Positions 32,143 through 40,926 of a stretch of DNA of 64,000 nt are shown here, piece after piece. The position numbers were made by a program, and so were the translations under genes. Below the pieces are notes generated by a model that searched no databases, was not told the origin of the DNA, and saw only the letters and a list, made by a program, of their open reading frames with translations. Each line of letters starts with the position of its first letter. Within the stretch, counting starts at the first letter, position 1. Origin of the DNA: JAVJSD01 sp040219575 (GTDB lineage Bacteria; Planctomycetota; Planctomycetia; Pirellulales; Pirellulaceae). The stretch covers positions 1-64,000 of the forward strand of contig JAVJSD010000071.1 of the NCBI GenBank assembly GCA_040219575.1, in the 5' to 3' direction.

Positions 32143-34074
32143 ATGATTCTTTTGACCGCCAATTCCATTACGAAACACTACGGGCCGGAGCCGGTGCTAA
32201 GCGGCGTATCGTTCGAAATGCGCTCCGGCGAACGGATTTCGCTGGTCGGCCCCAACGGCGCGGGAAAGACCACGCTGCTGAATATCCTCACCGGCGTGCA
32301 GCAGGCCGACGGCGGCACGGTCGAACTGCGCAGCGGAGCGCGGCTGGGCTACCTCGAGCAGCAGGCGGTGTTCGACGGGCAGCGGACCGTGTGGGACGAG
32401 GCCAAGACCGCGCTGTCGCACTTGATCGGATTGCAGCATGAGTCCGAGGCGCTGGCCGAGCAGATCGCCGCCGCCGGGGACGATGCCGAGCGAAAACGCC
32501 TGGGACGCCGCTTCGATCAACTGCAGAACGAACTCCAGCGGCACGACGCCTATCACCTCGATCACAAGATCGAACGCGTGCTCTCGGGCCTGGGCTTCGA
32601 TCGCGAGACGTATCGGCAGCCGGTCGGGCAACTTAGCGGAGGTCAGCAGAATCGGCTGCTATTGGCCAAGCTGTTGCTGGCAGAACCAGACGTGATGCTG
32701 CTCGACGAACCGTCGAACCATCTCGACATCGACGCCACGCGCTGGCTGGAGGACTTTCTCGTCGCCTCGCCGGCGGCCATGCTGCTGGTCAGCCACGACC
32801 GCTACCTGCTCGACAAGGTCTCGCTGCGCACCCTGGAGTTGTTTCGCGGCACGGTCGATTCGTACGCCGGCAACTACACCGCCTACCGCCGACAAAAGGC
32901 CGAGCGGTTGGAAGTGCAGCGCCGCACCTATGAGAAGCAGCAGGACGAAATCGCCAAGATGGAGGACTTCGTCCGCCGCAACAGCGCCGGGTTAAAGCAC
33001 GCCCAGGCCGAGGATCGCCGCAAGAAGCTGGAGCGCATCGAGCGTGTCGAATTGCCGCGCGAGATCGCCGCGCCGCCGATGGGTTTTCCCGCCGCCGCGC
33101 GAACGGGCGATGTGGTGCTCCGCGTCGAGCACCTCTCCAAGGCGTTCGACCGGCCGCTGTTCACTGATCTTACGTTCGACATTCTCCGCGGCGAGAAGTG
33201 GGGCGTGCTGGGCCCCAACGGGACCGGCAAGACCACCCTGCTGCGCTGCATTCTGAATCAGGTCGCCGCCGACGAGGGACGCGTGATTCATGGCACGGGG
33301 GTGAAGGTCGGCTATTTCGATCAGCTGTTGCGTTGCCTCGACAGCGAGATGGAGGTCGTCGACGCCATTCGCCCCAGTCACAAGGAATTTCATCAGGGAC
33401 AGCGGCGCGACATGCTGGCCCGCTTCGGCATCACCGGCGACACGGTGTTTCAGAAAGTCGGCAGCCTCAGCGGCGGCGAGCGGAACCGCGCCGCGCTCGC
33501 GCTGTTGGCCGCTTCCGACGCCAACGTGCTGCTGCTCGACGAACCGACAAACCACCTCGACCTGTGGGCCCGGGCCTCGCTGGAGCAGGCGATTCGCAAG
33601 TTCGAGGGAACCGTGCTGTTCGTCAGTCACGACCGCTATTTCATCAACGAGGTGGCCGACAAGCTGCTGGTCGTCGAACCGGGCCGGTTCCGCGTCATCG
33701 AGGGCGCCTACGACACCTATTTGCACTTGATCGAGCGGGGACTCGCGGCCGGCCAGGAGGCGCGCAAGACGGCGGCGGCGGGAAACAACGAATCCAACAA
33801 TCGGTCGGCGACGGGCGGATCGACCAAGGATAACCGCAAGCAGCGCGACGAGCCGCGCCGCAAGCGGAAGTTTCCCTACCGCAAGGTTCCCGACATCGAA
33901 CTGGAGATCGCCGAGCGCGAGGCGCGGATCGAACAGTTGACCGCCGACCTCGGCGACCAGCAGGTGCTGCGCGACGGCGAACGCGTCAAACAGGCCTCCG
34001 CGGAACTGGAACAGCAGCACAAGAAAATCGCCGAGTTATACGAACACTGGGAAGAAGCGACCGAACTGAACTGA
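32143..34074 (+). CDS. ABC-F family ATPase (Uup/EttA-like)
   Basis: 643 residues with two ABC domains and no membrane part, so a ribosome-acting ABC-F protein rather than a transporter. Domain 1: Walker A GPNGAGKTT (about 36-44), signature LSGGQQNRLLLAKLL, Walker B VMLLDEPSNHLD. Linker of about 80 residues with 'YRRQKAERLEVQRRTYEKQQDEIAKMEDFVRRN'. Domain 2: GPNGTGKTTLLR, LSGGERNRAALALL, LLLDEPTNHLD. The C-terminal 100 residues are charged and coiled-coil, as in Uup. The exact subfamily cannot be set by eye. The next gene follows after 21 bases. Confidence 0.94.
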   Translation: MILLTANSITKHYGPEPVLSGVSFEMRSGERISLVGPNGAGKTTLLNILTGVQQADGGTVELRSGARLGYLEQQAVFDGQRTVWDEAKTALSHLIGLQHESEALAEQIAAAGDDAERKRLGRRFDQLQNELQRHDAYHLDHKIERVLSGLGFDRETYRQPVGQLSGGQQNRLLLAKLLLAEPDVMLLDEPSNHLDIDATRWLEDFLVASPAAMLLVSHDRYLLDKVSLRTLELFRGTVDSYAGNYTAYRRQKAERLEVQRRTYEKQQDEIAKMEDFVRRNSAGLKHAQAEDRRKKLERIERVELPREIAAPPMGFPAAARTGDVVLRVEHLSKAFDRPLFTDLTFDILRGEKWGVLGPNGTGKTTLLRCILNQVAADEGRVIHGTGVKVGYFDQLLRCLDSEMEVVDAIRPSHKEFHQGQRRDMLARFGITGDTVFQKVGSLSGGERNRAALALLAASDANVLLLDEPTNHLDLWARASLEQAIRKFEGTVLFVSHDRYFINEVADKLLVVEPGRFRVIEGAYDTYLHLIERGLAAGQEARKTAAAGNNESNNRSATGGSTKDNRKQRDEPRRKRKFPYRKVPDIELEIAEREARIEQLTADLGDQQVLRDGERVKQASAELEQQHKKIAELYEHWEEATELN

Positions 34075-34095
34075 ACTTCCGCCAGGAGCGATCTC

Positions 34096-34350
34096 ATGAA
34101 GATCACGATCGACATCGACTGCACGCCCGAGGAAGCCCGGCGGTATATGGGACTGCCCGACGTGGCGCCGATCCAGGAGGCCATGCTCAAGGAGATGCAG
34201 CAACGGATGATGGCCAACCTCAGCTCGATGCAACCCGCGGAGTTGATGAAAACCTGGATGCCGATGGGATTCGACAGCTGGATGGACCTGCAAAAGTCGT
34301 TCTGGTCGCAGATGACCTCCATCGCCGCCAAGGGTGAAGACAAGTCGTAG
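34096..34350 (+). CDS. DUF6489 family protein
   Basis: 84 residues beginning 'MKITIDIDCTPEEARRYMGLPDV', the recognisable start of DUF6489 proteins; Met-rich middle (EMQQRMMANLSSMQPAELMKTWMPMG). A ribosome site (CAGGAG) lies upstream. Function unknown in the family. It is 21 bases after the ABC-F gene and probably cotranscribed, converging on the M48 protease gene. Confidence 0.85.
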   Translation: MKITIDIDCTPEEARRYMGLPDVAPIQEAMLKEMQQRMMANLSSMQPAELMKTWMPMGFDSWMDLQKSFWSQMTSIAAKGEDKS

Positions 34351-34383
34351 GCGGCCGCGCGGCCCATGCGCCAAGGCGACCGT

Positions 34384-36633
34384 CTAGTCCTCGTCGCTGA
34401 GGGGATCCACCACCTCGGGCAGCATGGGGAGATTGAACGCTCGTTCGACCTTTTCGGCGGTCACCGCCAAGTGCGCCAGGGCCCGGTAGTACAGGCTCAT
34501 CAGCTTGTCGAGCGTTTCGCCCGTGGCCGAGAAGACGTCTTCGATGTTGTTGGGGTCGGGCAACTCCTTGCGGACGTAAATCGCGATGGAAATGCGGCCG
34601 TCGGCGTGGGCGAAGGGATAGGGGAAGTTGACCAACTGGTGCAGCGACGTGTGCATGCACTGCACGACGAGTTGGGCCGTCTGCCGGATGCGGTTCGACA
34701 TCAGGTGGTTCTGCTCGTTGCCTTCGAAGTTGTTCAGCAAAATCCCGAGTTCGACGGCCCGATCGCGAAGTTGCAGCAGCGAGGGCCAGGCGATCTCCAG
34801 CGCCGCCAGCGTGGCGGCCATCCGCCGGCAGCGCTGATTGAGCTTGTCGGCGTCCTCCACCCGGGCCGCAACCTCCGGGATTTGCAGCAACCGCAGCGCG
34901 GCGATCATCCGCGCCTGGGCGGTCCGCAGCAACTGGTTGAGCCCCCCCTGCGCGGCTTGCAGGTCGCGATGCGCTTGCTCGCGCGTCTGGTGCAGCGTCC
35001 AGGGGGAATTGTCGGTCATGCCGAATTCATACGGATTGAACTGCATGCCGACGTCATGCGCCATCTGCGCCACCGCCAGGTCCTTGAGTCGGTCCTCGGC
35101 TTTCTCGTATTGCCATACGACCTGCGCCACCTGGTCGGTGTCCTCGACGATCTTCTTTCGCGTTTGGCGCAGGATTTCGACGGCCCGCTGCGGATCGGGC
35201 GGCGGGCTGAAGTCGAACACCGGCAGGAAGATCTGCCGCCAACCGACGACGCGCCCCTGGAAATAGCGGCGCAGCGCCTTGAGCGCCTCTTCGGTTTCGT
35301 TCTGTTCGGCGGCGATGTGCGTGTTGGCCACCAGGTTGCGCTGGCTGACCTTGTCGTCGCCCAGCGCCTGGCGATAGTAGGCCAGCGTCGCCTTCTGGCA
35401 GAGCGCCTCGAAGTTGTTGAATAAGACGTGCGCCGGCGGCGAGAGCTGAAACGTGCCCAGCGCGTTTTGCCGACGGGCCCGCTCGATGCGCTCCGACGTC
35501 GCCGGATGGGTGTCGAGAAACTCCGTCTTCAATTCGAGCACGGCGTTTTTGATCTTGGCGGCCGTCTTGGGCTTCTTCTGCAATCGCTCGACGTTGGTCA
35601 TCACCAGCGCCGGCAGGTTGTCGCTAAGCCGGTTCTCGCGCCACGACGCCTCCAGGTCGTCGTGGGCCCAGTCCCGCGCCACGCCCAGGGCGTACAAGTT
35701 CATCGATGTCCGCTCGAACACCCGACTGCCGGAGATATAGATCTCCGACAGGTCGGCGTCGAACTCCATCTGCCGCGAGAGGTAGCAACTGACGGCGTGC
35801 AAAGCGATCACCAATAGCCACAGAACGCGCCGTGTGAGGTAGATCGTGACCATCAACAGCAGGGCGAACAGGGAAACCGGGAAGGCCTCCTGCGAGAGCC
35901 TGGCGAGCCGCACGTCCCAGGCGTCGCGCTCGAACACGACCCGGGCGAACCAACTGTTGATGCGGTTGATCAGGTAGCCCAACCGCATGGCCGAGCCCTG
36001 CCGGAAATGCCCAAACTCGTGGGCCAGGATGCCGGTCAACTGATTCAACGGCAGTCCCGCGGCCAGCGGCAGTCCGATGGTCAGCACCAGATCGCCGCCG
36101 CCGACCACGCTCCACAGTCCCCGACCGAACGAGGCCGAGGCGTTCACCTCCGTATCGACGTCGATGCGGGCGGGCGTCGGCGCCCCGACCGTGGCGCACA
36201 ACCGCTCGACAAAGGCGTACAGCAGCGGATGCTCGTGCGGCGCAAGCGACATTCGCACCTGGGGTTTGGCGGGCGGGGCGAATAACGGCTTGAGCAGGAA
36301 CAGCCCGAACAGACAACCGGCGGCGAGCAGGACCACGTCGAACATCACGCAGGCCATGCCGCCTGCGCTGGCGTGCGTCAGGCTGTAAACGAGATGCGCC
36401 CCCAGGGCGAGGACGGTCAGTCCGATGGTCGCGAAGAAGCCGAAGGTCAACAGCACCATCAGCAGCGCCACGGCGGCCACGCCCAGTTTGTAGCCCCCGG
36501 TGACCTCGACCGGCGGAATCGGCTGACTCACCGCGGAGAGCATCTGCTGCGGTGTGACGCTGGCCGCGGAGGCCGGCGGTTGTTGCCGAGGCGCAGCGAG
36601 CGGCGCGACCGGCGGCGCGCTCGGCTGACGCAT
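34384..36633 (-). CDS. Large membrane M48-family metalloprotease
   Basis: 749 residues from ATG 36633, preceded by GGGAG; a TTG 22 codons earlier is possible. A Pro/Ala-rich start is followed by two pairs of membrane segments (about 48-85 and 92-120), the zinc motif LAHEFGHFRQG (about 203-213), a long insert, further membrane segments at about 265-300, and 'LSRQMEFDADLSEIYISGS', which holds the third zinc ligand Glu. The C-terminal 400 residues are helical and soluble. Relatives include HtpX and YfgC types; this long form is typical of planctomycetes. Substrate unknown. Confidence 0.9.
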   Translation of the reverse strand: MRQPSAPPVAPLAAPRQQPPASAASVTPQQMLSAVSQPIPPVEVTGGYKLGVAAVALLMVLLTFGFFATIGLTVLALGAHLVYSLTHASAGGMACVMFDVVLLAAGCLFGLFLLKPLFAPPAKPQVRMSLAPHEHPLLYAFVERLCATVGAPTPARIDVDTEVNASASFGRGLWSVVGGGDLVLTIGLPLAAGLPLNQLTGILAHEFGHFRQGSAMRLGYLINRINSWFARVVFERDAWDVRLARLSQEAFPVSLFALLLMVTIYLTRRVLWLLVIALHAVSCYLSRQMEFDADLSEIYISGSRVFERTSMNLYALGVARDWAHDDLEASWRENRLSDNLPALVMTNVERLQKKPKTAAKIKNAVLELKTEFLDTHPATSERIERARRQNALGTFQLSPPAHVLFNNFEALCQKATLAYYRQALGDDKVSQRNLVANTHIAAEQNETEEALKALRRYFQGRVVGWRQIFLPVFDFSPPPDPQRAVEILRQTRKKIVEDTDQVAQVVWQYEKAEDRLKDLAVAQMAHDVGMQFNPYEFGMTDNSPWTLHQTREQAHRDLQAAQGGLNQLLRTAQARMIAALRLLQIPEVAARVEDADKLNQRCRRMAATLAALEIAWPSLLQLRDRAVELGILLNNFEGNEQNHLMSNRIRQTAQLVVQCMHTSLHQLVNFPYPFAHADGRISIAIYVRKELPDPNNIEDVFSATGETLDKLMSLYYRALAHLAVTAEKVERAFNLPMLPEVVDPLSDED

Positions 36634-36863
36634 TGCTCCCGGTGGTTGCCGCGCGGGGAAATCGGACGAGGCCACACCTACTGCCCTTGTGCGCGACAAG
36701 CACGATTCGGACCCAAAGCACTAAACCAAGCCTAATCGACCGAGCGACGCCGTTCCAGCAGGTGTGGCCCGCCCAGGTCGAACCATGACCGCGAGAGCCG
36801 CACGGGTACAATTGAATGGTATTGACCGGCGACCAGCTAGTGCGGTTTGGCGAAGGGTTTGTG

Positions 36864-37556
36864 ATGGAAGAGGGCGAATACGAACAGTCGCGGGAACGCC
36901 GAAAACAGGATGCGGAACGCCTGCGCAAGATCGTGGAGCGCGATCTCCAGGTGAATACGCGCCAATTCTCCGGCCATTTCTCATGGTGTCCCACCAAATT
37001 CTCGAAAATGTTCTCCGAGACCTTAATCGTGGAGGTTTGCGCTGTCGATGGCGTGTTCAGGAATACGAGCTTGCCAAGCGGCAGTTACACGATCTGTGCG
37101 CTGCGTCCGACTCCCCTTGGAGTCCGGGCAATTGAGTTGACGACGGAGAATGGGGAAGTAAACAAACTGCTGGCCGCCAACTGGTTGGTCCTGCCAAACC
37201 AATCGCCAGTCTTACTCGCCGAATTCGTGCTGACTTTTTTCGGCGACGACGTGCGCATCAATCACAAGGTTCTGGCCGATGTCGACGATCTATGGGCGAT
37301 GAAGAACCACCGGCATCGTTACGTCATTGATGAAGAAGCTGTGACGAAGGTGGAATCCTTGATCGGACGAACGGAGCTTCACGAATGCGAACAAGCGATC
37401 ACGCTCCGGTGTTTAACACTTCTGGGCTGGATGCACGAAAAACAAGATCTGGGCATTGAGACAATCACCATTGAGAGGGATGGGAGCGTCACACGTGCGG
37501 AGCGCGTACAGCTCTGCTCTCGAACGTTCTTGGAAACGCCCGACCTATGGTATTGA
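36864..37556 (+). CDS. Hypothetical protein
   Basis: 230 residues from ATG 36864, chosen because GAAGGG lies six bases upstream; an ATG at 36816 lacks such a site. Soluble, mixed helix and strand, no recognised domain ('FSGHFSWCPTKFSKMFSETLIVEVCAVDGVFRN', 'DDVRINHKVLADVDDLWAMKNHRHRYVIDEEAV'). Lower GC than its neighbours, a possible sign of recent acquisition. No function proposed. Confidence 0.6.
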   Translation: MEEGEYEQSRERRKQDAERLRKIVERDLQVNTRQFSGHFSWCPTKFSKMFSETLIVEVCAVDGVFRNTSLPSGSYTICALRPTPLGVRAIELTTENGEVNKLLAANWLVLPNQSPVLLAEFVLTFFGDDVRINHKVLADVDDLWAMKNHRHRYVIDEEAVTKVESLIGRTELHECEQAITLRCLTLLGWMHEKQDLGIETITIERDGSVTRAERVQLCSRTFLETPDLWY

Positions 37557-37721
37557 CTCGCTGCGATCAAAGTGTTGACGAGAGGAGTTCTCGCATGTTG
37601 GCAGGCACTCTTGTCGACTCAACGCGGTACACGATACAGGATTGATGCGAAGAAGTGTTGTGGTTACGCACATGCCACGGATTAGCGAGACGACCGTCGC
37701 GCCATCGGCTACGATATCGCC

Positions 37722-39353
37722 ATGCCGCCGATTCACGATATCGCCGCCAAGTTCGGCCTGACCGCCGACGACCTCGAAACGTACGGCTCCGAGATCGCCA
37801 AGGTCAAACCGCACGTCCGTCTGCGGAAGCCGCGGCGCCACGAGTCGAAACTGGTGCTGGTCTCCGCCATCACACCCACGCCGGCCGGCGAAGGGAAGAC
37901 GACCACTAGCATCGGGCTGGCGCAAGGTCTGGCGCGGCTCGGCAAGTCGGTGTGCGTCGCGCTCCGCGAACCGTCGCTGGGACCCTGCTTCGGCATGAAG
38001 GGGGGCGGCGCCGGCGGCGGTCGCTGTCAGGTCTTGCCGGCCGACCGCATCAACCTGCACTTTACCGGCGACTTCCACGCCGTCGCCGCGGCGCACAATC
38101 TGTTAGCCTCGCTGCTGGACAACGAAATCTACTTCAATAACTCGCCGCGAATCGATCCGCGCAGGATTCTCTGGCGGCGAGTGCTGGACGTGAACGACCG
38201 CGCGCTGCGGGAGGTGGTCATCGGACTGGGCGGACGGCGCGCGGGCGTGCCGCGGGAGACGGGCTTCGACATCACCGCCGCCTCGGAGCTGATGGCGATG
38301 CTCTGCCTAGCGGAGGACGCCGACGATCTCCGAAGGCGGATCGACCGCACGCTGGTGGCGTTCACCGAGGAAGGTCAGCCGGTGACGGCGCAGTCGCTAT
38401 CCGCCACTGGCGCGCTGCTGGCGCTGCTGCGCGACGCGCTGCGGCCCAACCTCGTCGGCACGACGGAAGGCGTCCCCGCGCTGGTTCACGGCGGTCCCTT
38501 CGCCAATATCGCGCACGGCTGCAACAGCGTGATCGCCACCAAGACGGCCATGCACCTGGCGGAGTGGACGATCACCGAGGCCGGTTTCGGGTTCGACCTG
38601 GGGGCGGAGAAGTTCTTCGATATCAAGTGCCGCGGCGCGAAACTCGACACAGCGGCCGTCGTGCTGGTGGCGACGATCCGCGCACTCAAGCTGCACGGCG
38701 GCGCCGGCCGGGACGCACTCGACGGGCCCGATCCGGCGGCCGTCGAGCGCGGACTTTCGAATCTCGACAAGCACGTCGAGAACATTCGCTGCTTCCACGA
38801 AACGCCGGTCGTAGCACTCAATCGCTTCGCGGCCGACACGCCGGAGGAGATCGCGGTGGTCCGCCGCCACTGCCAGCGGCTTGGCGCCGCCTTCGCGGAG
38901 ACCACGCATTTCGTCGACGGGGGAAAAGGGGCGACCACGCTGGCCGAGGCCGTGGTCGCCCACGCCGAAAAGCCCCTTCGCCCGTTTCGCCCCCTGTACG
39001 ACCTCTCCGCCCCGGTTCCCGACAAAATCGCCGCGGTGGCGACGAAGATGTACGGCGCGTCGGAGGTGTATTTCACCAAACGGGCGGCGCGCGATCTGAG
39101 GGAGATCGAACGCCTCGGCTACGCCGCGTTGCCCGTCTGCATCGCCAAGACGCCTACCTCCCTGTCCGACGACCCGCATCTGCCCGGCCGCCCCAAGGAC
39201 TTCGAGATCACCGTGGACCAGATATTGATCAATTCCGGCGCCGGCTTCCTGGTCGTACTCACCGGCGACATCCTCCGCATGCCGGGTCTGCCCCGTCGCC
39301 CGCGTGCCGGCCAGATCGATCTTGTCGACGGAGAGATCGTCGGCCTGGAATAG
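37722..39353 (+). CDS. fhs: Formate-tetrahydrofolate ligase
   Basis: 543 residues, slightly shorter than the usual 555-560. ATP-dependent formylation of tetrahydrofolate in one-carbon metabolism. Start 'MPPIHDIAAKFGLTADDLETYG'; P-loop ITPTPAGEGKTTTSIGLAQGL (about 52-72); 'LREPSLGPCFGMKGGGAGGG' (about 84-103); 'HGGPFANIAHGCNSVIATKTA' (about 252-272). The C-terminus 'DQILINSGAGFLVVLTGDILRMPGLPRRP' is diagnostic. Monocistronic by spacing. Confidence 0.96.
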   Translation: MPPIHDIAAKFGLTADDLETYGSEIAKVKPHVRLRKPRRHESKLVLVSAITPTPAGEGKTTTSIGLAQGLARLGKSVCVALREPSLGPCFGMKGGGAGGGRCQVLPADRINLHFTGDFHAVAAAHNLLASLLDNEIYFNNSPRIDPRRILWRRVLDVNDRALREVVIGLGGRRAGVPRETGFDITAASELMAMLCLAEDADDLRRRIDRTLVAFTEEGQPVTAQSLSATGALLALLRDALRPNLVGTTEGVPALVHGGPFANIAHGCNSVIATKTAMHLAEWTITEAGFGFDLGAEKFFDIKCRGAKLDTAAVVLVATIRALKLHGGAGRDALDGPDPAAVERGLSNLDKHVENIRCFHETPVVALNRFAADTPEEIAVVRRHCQRLGAAFAETTHFVDGGKGATTLAEAVVAHAEKPLRPFRPLYDLSAPVPDKIAAVATKMYGASEVYFTKRAARDLREIERLGYAALPVCIAKTPTSLSDDPHLPGRPKDFEITVDQILINSGAGFLVVLTGDILRMPGLPRRPRAGQIDLVDGEIVGLE

Positions 39354-39381
39354 GTCGGCCCGGAGCAGGTCGGCCCGGAGT
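39352..39381. repeat. 15-bp tandem duplication at the end of fhs
   Basis: AGGTCGGCCCGGAGC then AGGTCGGCCCGGAGT, starting at the fhs stop codon. A simple duplication with no evident function. Confidence 0.7.
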
Positions 39382-39407
39382 AAACAAAGCGGCGCGCGCC
39401 CACTCGC

Positions 39408-39989
39408 CTATTGAGGCCGCTGACCCGAGACGACGATGTCGTCTCGGGTGTCGAACTCCGCATCGGGACCCGCGCTGCGTAGCGCGTAGGCGTCGTCCTC
39501 GTCGCCGCGATCGTATCGCAATTCGGTTCCCCAACCGTCGGAAAACTCCAGCACCAGTTTGTTGCCTTCGATGGGGCCGGGCAGTTGCTCCTCGTGAGCG
39601 GCGCTGAACTGGGCGACCGCTTGTTGGGCGATCTCCATCGTGGACTGCGTCTGCTCGGTTCGCAGGGCGTTTTCGTGGGCCGCTTGGCGAGCGGAGCGAC
39701 GCTGCTCGAGCGACGCCGCCGACAGCCAGGCCGTGCCGACGACCAACGCCAGGCCGAGCGTGGCCAGGCCGCTGATGACCGTGCCCCCCATCGCGAAGCC
39801 GCGGGGACGCCGCAGCAGGCCAAGCAGACTAACCAGCAGCGCCAGCGGCGACAAAATGCCGCAGGTGAGAAACAGCGCCAGCAGCGAGAGTACGAACCCC
39901 CACACGCCGAGGAGGTTGCTCTCCACCGGCGCCGGCGGGCAGGCGCGAGCGCTAAGATAGGGCCTTTGGTGAAACGGCACGTGGGCCAT
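39408..39989 (-). CDS. DUF4190-like membrane protein
   Basis: 193 residues from ATG 39989 (GGAG ten bases upstream); ATG 40019 would add ten residues. Two membrane segments at about 25-50 and 62-90 ('LGVWGFVLSLLALFLTCGILSPLALLVSLLGLLRRPRGFAMGGTVISGLATLG') match the DUF4190 pattern. A coiled coil follows, then a soluble end ('VLEFSDGWGTELRYDRGDEDDAYALRSAGPDAEFDTRDDIVV') that resembles the globular part of pilin-like GspG proteins, which often report 'D.W G.pl.Y...... y.lrS.G.Dg..gT.DDi'. The mix is known in planctomycetes; function unknown. Confidence 0.7.
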   Translation of the reverse strand: MAHVPFHQRPYLSARACPPAPVESNLLGVWGFVLSLLALFLTCGILSPLALLVSLLGLLRRPRGFAMGGTVISGLATLGLALVVGTAWLSAASLEQRRSARQAAHENALRTEQTQSTMEIAQQAVAQFSAAHEEQLPGPIEGNKLVLEFSDGWGTELRYDRGDEDDAYALRSAGPDAEFDTRDDIVVSGQRPQ

Positions 39990-40084
39990 CGGTTGGATAC
40001 TCCGCCAAGGATTACGCATTTCGCCCCGGCAGGGTTATTCGGCCCGGGCGGCGCGATCTTGGCGAGAATCGCGGCGGCTTGGCG

Positions 40085-40405
40085 CTAAAAAATGCCGAGT
40101 TGGTCGCGGGCGTCGTCGGTCATGCGATCCGGCGTCCAGGGAGGATCCATCACGATCTTCACCTCGACGTCGTTGACCTCTTCCAGCGCCGCGACCACCG
40201 CCTTGCTGTTGGCGATGAGCTGGGGGCCGGCGGGGCACATGGGGCTGGTCATCGTCATCTCGATCTTGACGTCCTGCTTTTCCTCGTCGTCGCGAGAAAC
40301 AATGGTGACGACGTAGATCAGGCCCAGATCGACGATGTTGACGAACAACTCCGGGTCGATGACTTTCTTGAGTTCTTCGCGGACGAGGTCTTCGGAGAGC
40401 GCCAT
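40085..40405 (-). CDS. sufT: SufT / MIP18 (DUF59) iron-sulfur maturation protein
   Basis: 106 residues from ATG 40405 (MALSEDLVREELKKVIDPEL). DUF59 features: the VIDPEL motif (about 15-20), 'VDLGLIYVV', and 'EMTMTSPMCPAGPQL' with the conserved Cys, then 'VVMDPPWTPDRM'. Such proteins help load iron-sulfur clusters onto targets. Last gene of the suf cluster, 70 bases after the Rieske gene. Confidence 0.92.
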   Translation of the reverse strand: MALSEDLVREELKKVIDPELFVNIVDLGLIYVVTIVSRDDEEKQDVKIEMTMTSPMCPAGPQLIANSKAVVAALEEVNDVEVKIVMDPPWTPDRMTDDARDQLGIF

Positions 40406-40475
40406 GGTTCTTCTTTCCGGGGTTGGCCGTCGCCGACGATCCTTCAGCAACGACGACAAGTCGTCGGCTTGGCGA

Positions 40476-40790
40476 CTATCCTTCGTTGATTTTCACGTAA
40501 ACGTCGCCGCCGTCCACCTTCACCTCGTGGACGGTCGTCGTCTCGGTGGCGGGCATCGTTACGGCCCGGCCGTCGCGGACGTCGAATTTCGCGCCGTGGC
40601 GTGGGCAGGCGATCTGGTGGTCGCAGAGGTCGCCTTCGCCGAGCGGCCCGTCGTCGTGCGTGCAGCGATCGTCGATGCAGAAAAACTCGCCGCCGACGTG
40701 CAGCAACACGACGAACCGATCGTCGATCTCGAGCACCTGCTTGCCCGGGTCGGGAATGTCACTTACACGAGCCGCCTTCACGTATTCCAT
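40476..40790 (-). CDS. Rieske [2Fe-2S] ferredoxin (suf-associated)
   Basis: 104 residues from ATG 40790 (MEYVKAARVSDIPDPGKQV). Rieske motifs CTHDDGPLGEG and CPRHGAKFD supply the two Cys and two His ligands. It belongs to the small non-heme-oxygenase-type ferredoxins that commonly sit between sufD and sufT or sufS in bacteria. Probably electron donation or a carrier role in assembly; the exact role is not established. Confidence 0.92.
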   Translation of the reverse strand: MEYVKAARVSDIPDPGKQVLEIDDRFVVLLHVGGEFFCIDDRCTHDDGPLGEGDLCDHQIACPRHGAKFDVRDGRAVTMPATETTTVHEVKVDGGDVYVKINEG

Positions 40791-40849
40791 CGCCGCCGTC
40801 CGGTGCAAAATGACCAATGACCATTACTCACTCACTCACCAAATCCGGG

Positions 40850-40925
40850 CGACGACAAGTCGTCGGCTTGGGGCGATGGCGTGCTCGCCGCCACTCACCA
40901 CTCACCACTCACCACTCACCACTCA
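40850..40925. repeat. Hairpin CGACGAC-AA-GTCGTCG plus five CCACTCA heptamers
   Basis: The hairpin (40850-40865) is followed by GGCTTGG; the heptamer array occupies 40891-40925 and ends two bases before the sufD stop codon. The same hairpin with GGCTTGG is at 40451-40466, and the hairpin-plus-heptamer pair recurs at 3830-3896. Confidence 0.75.
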
Positions 40926-40926
40926 C

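Noticed and set aside
37545..38096. Open frame antisense to the start of fhs
   Set aside because: Shadow of fhs; no ribosome site or recognisable domain.
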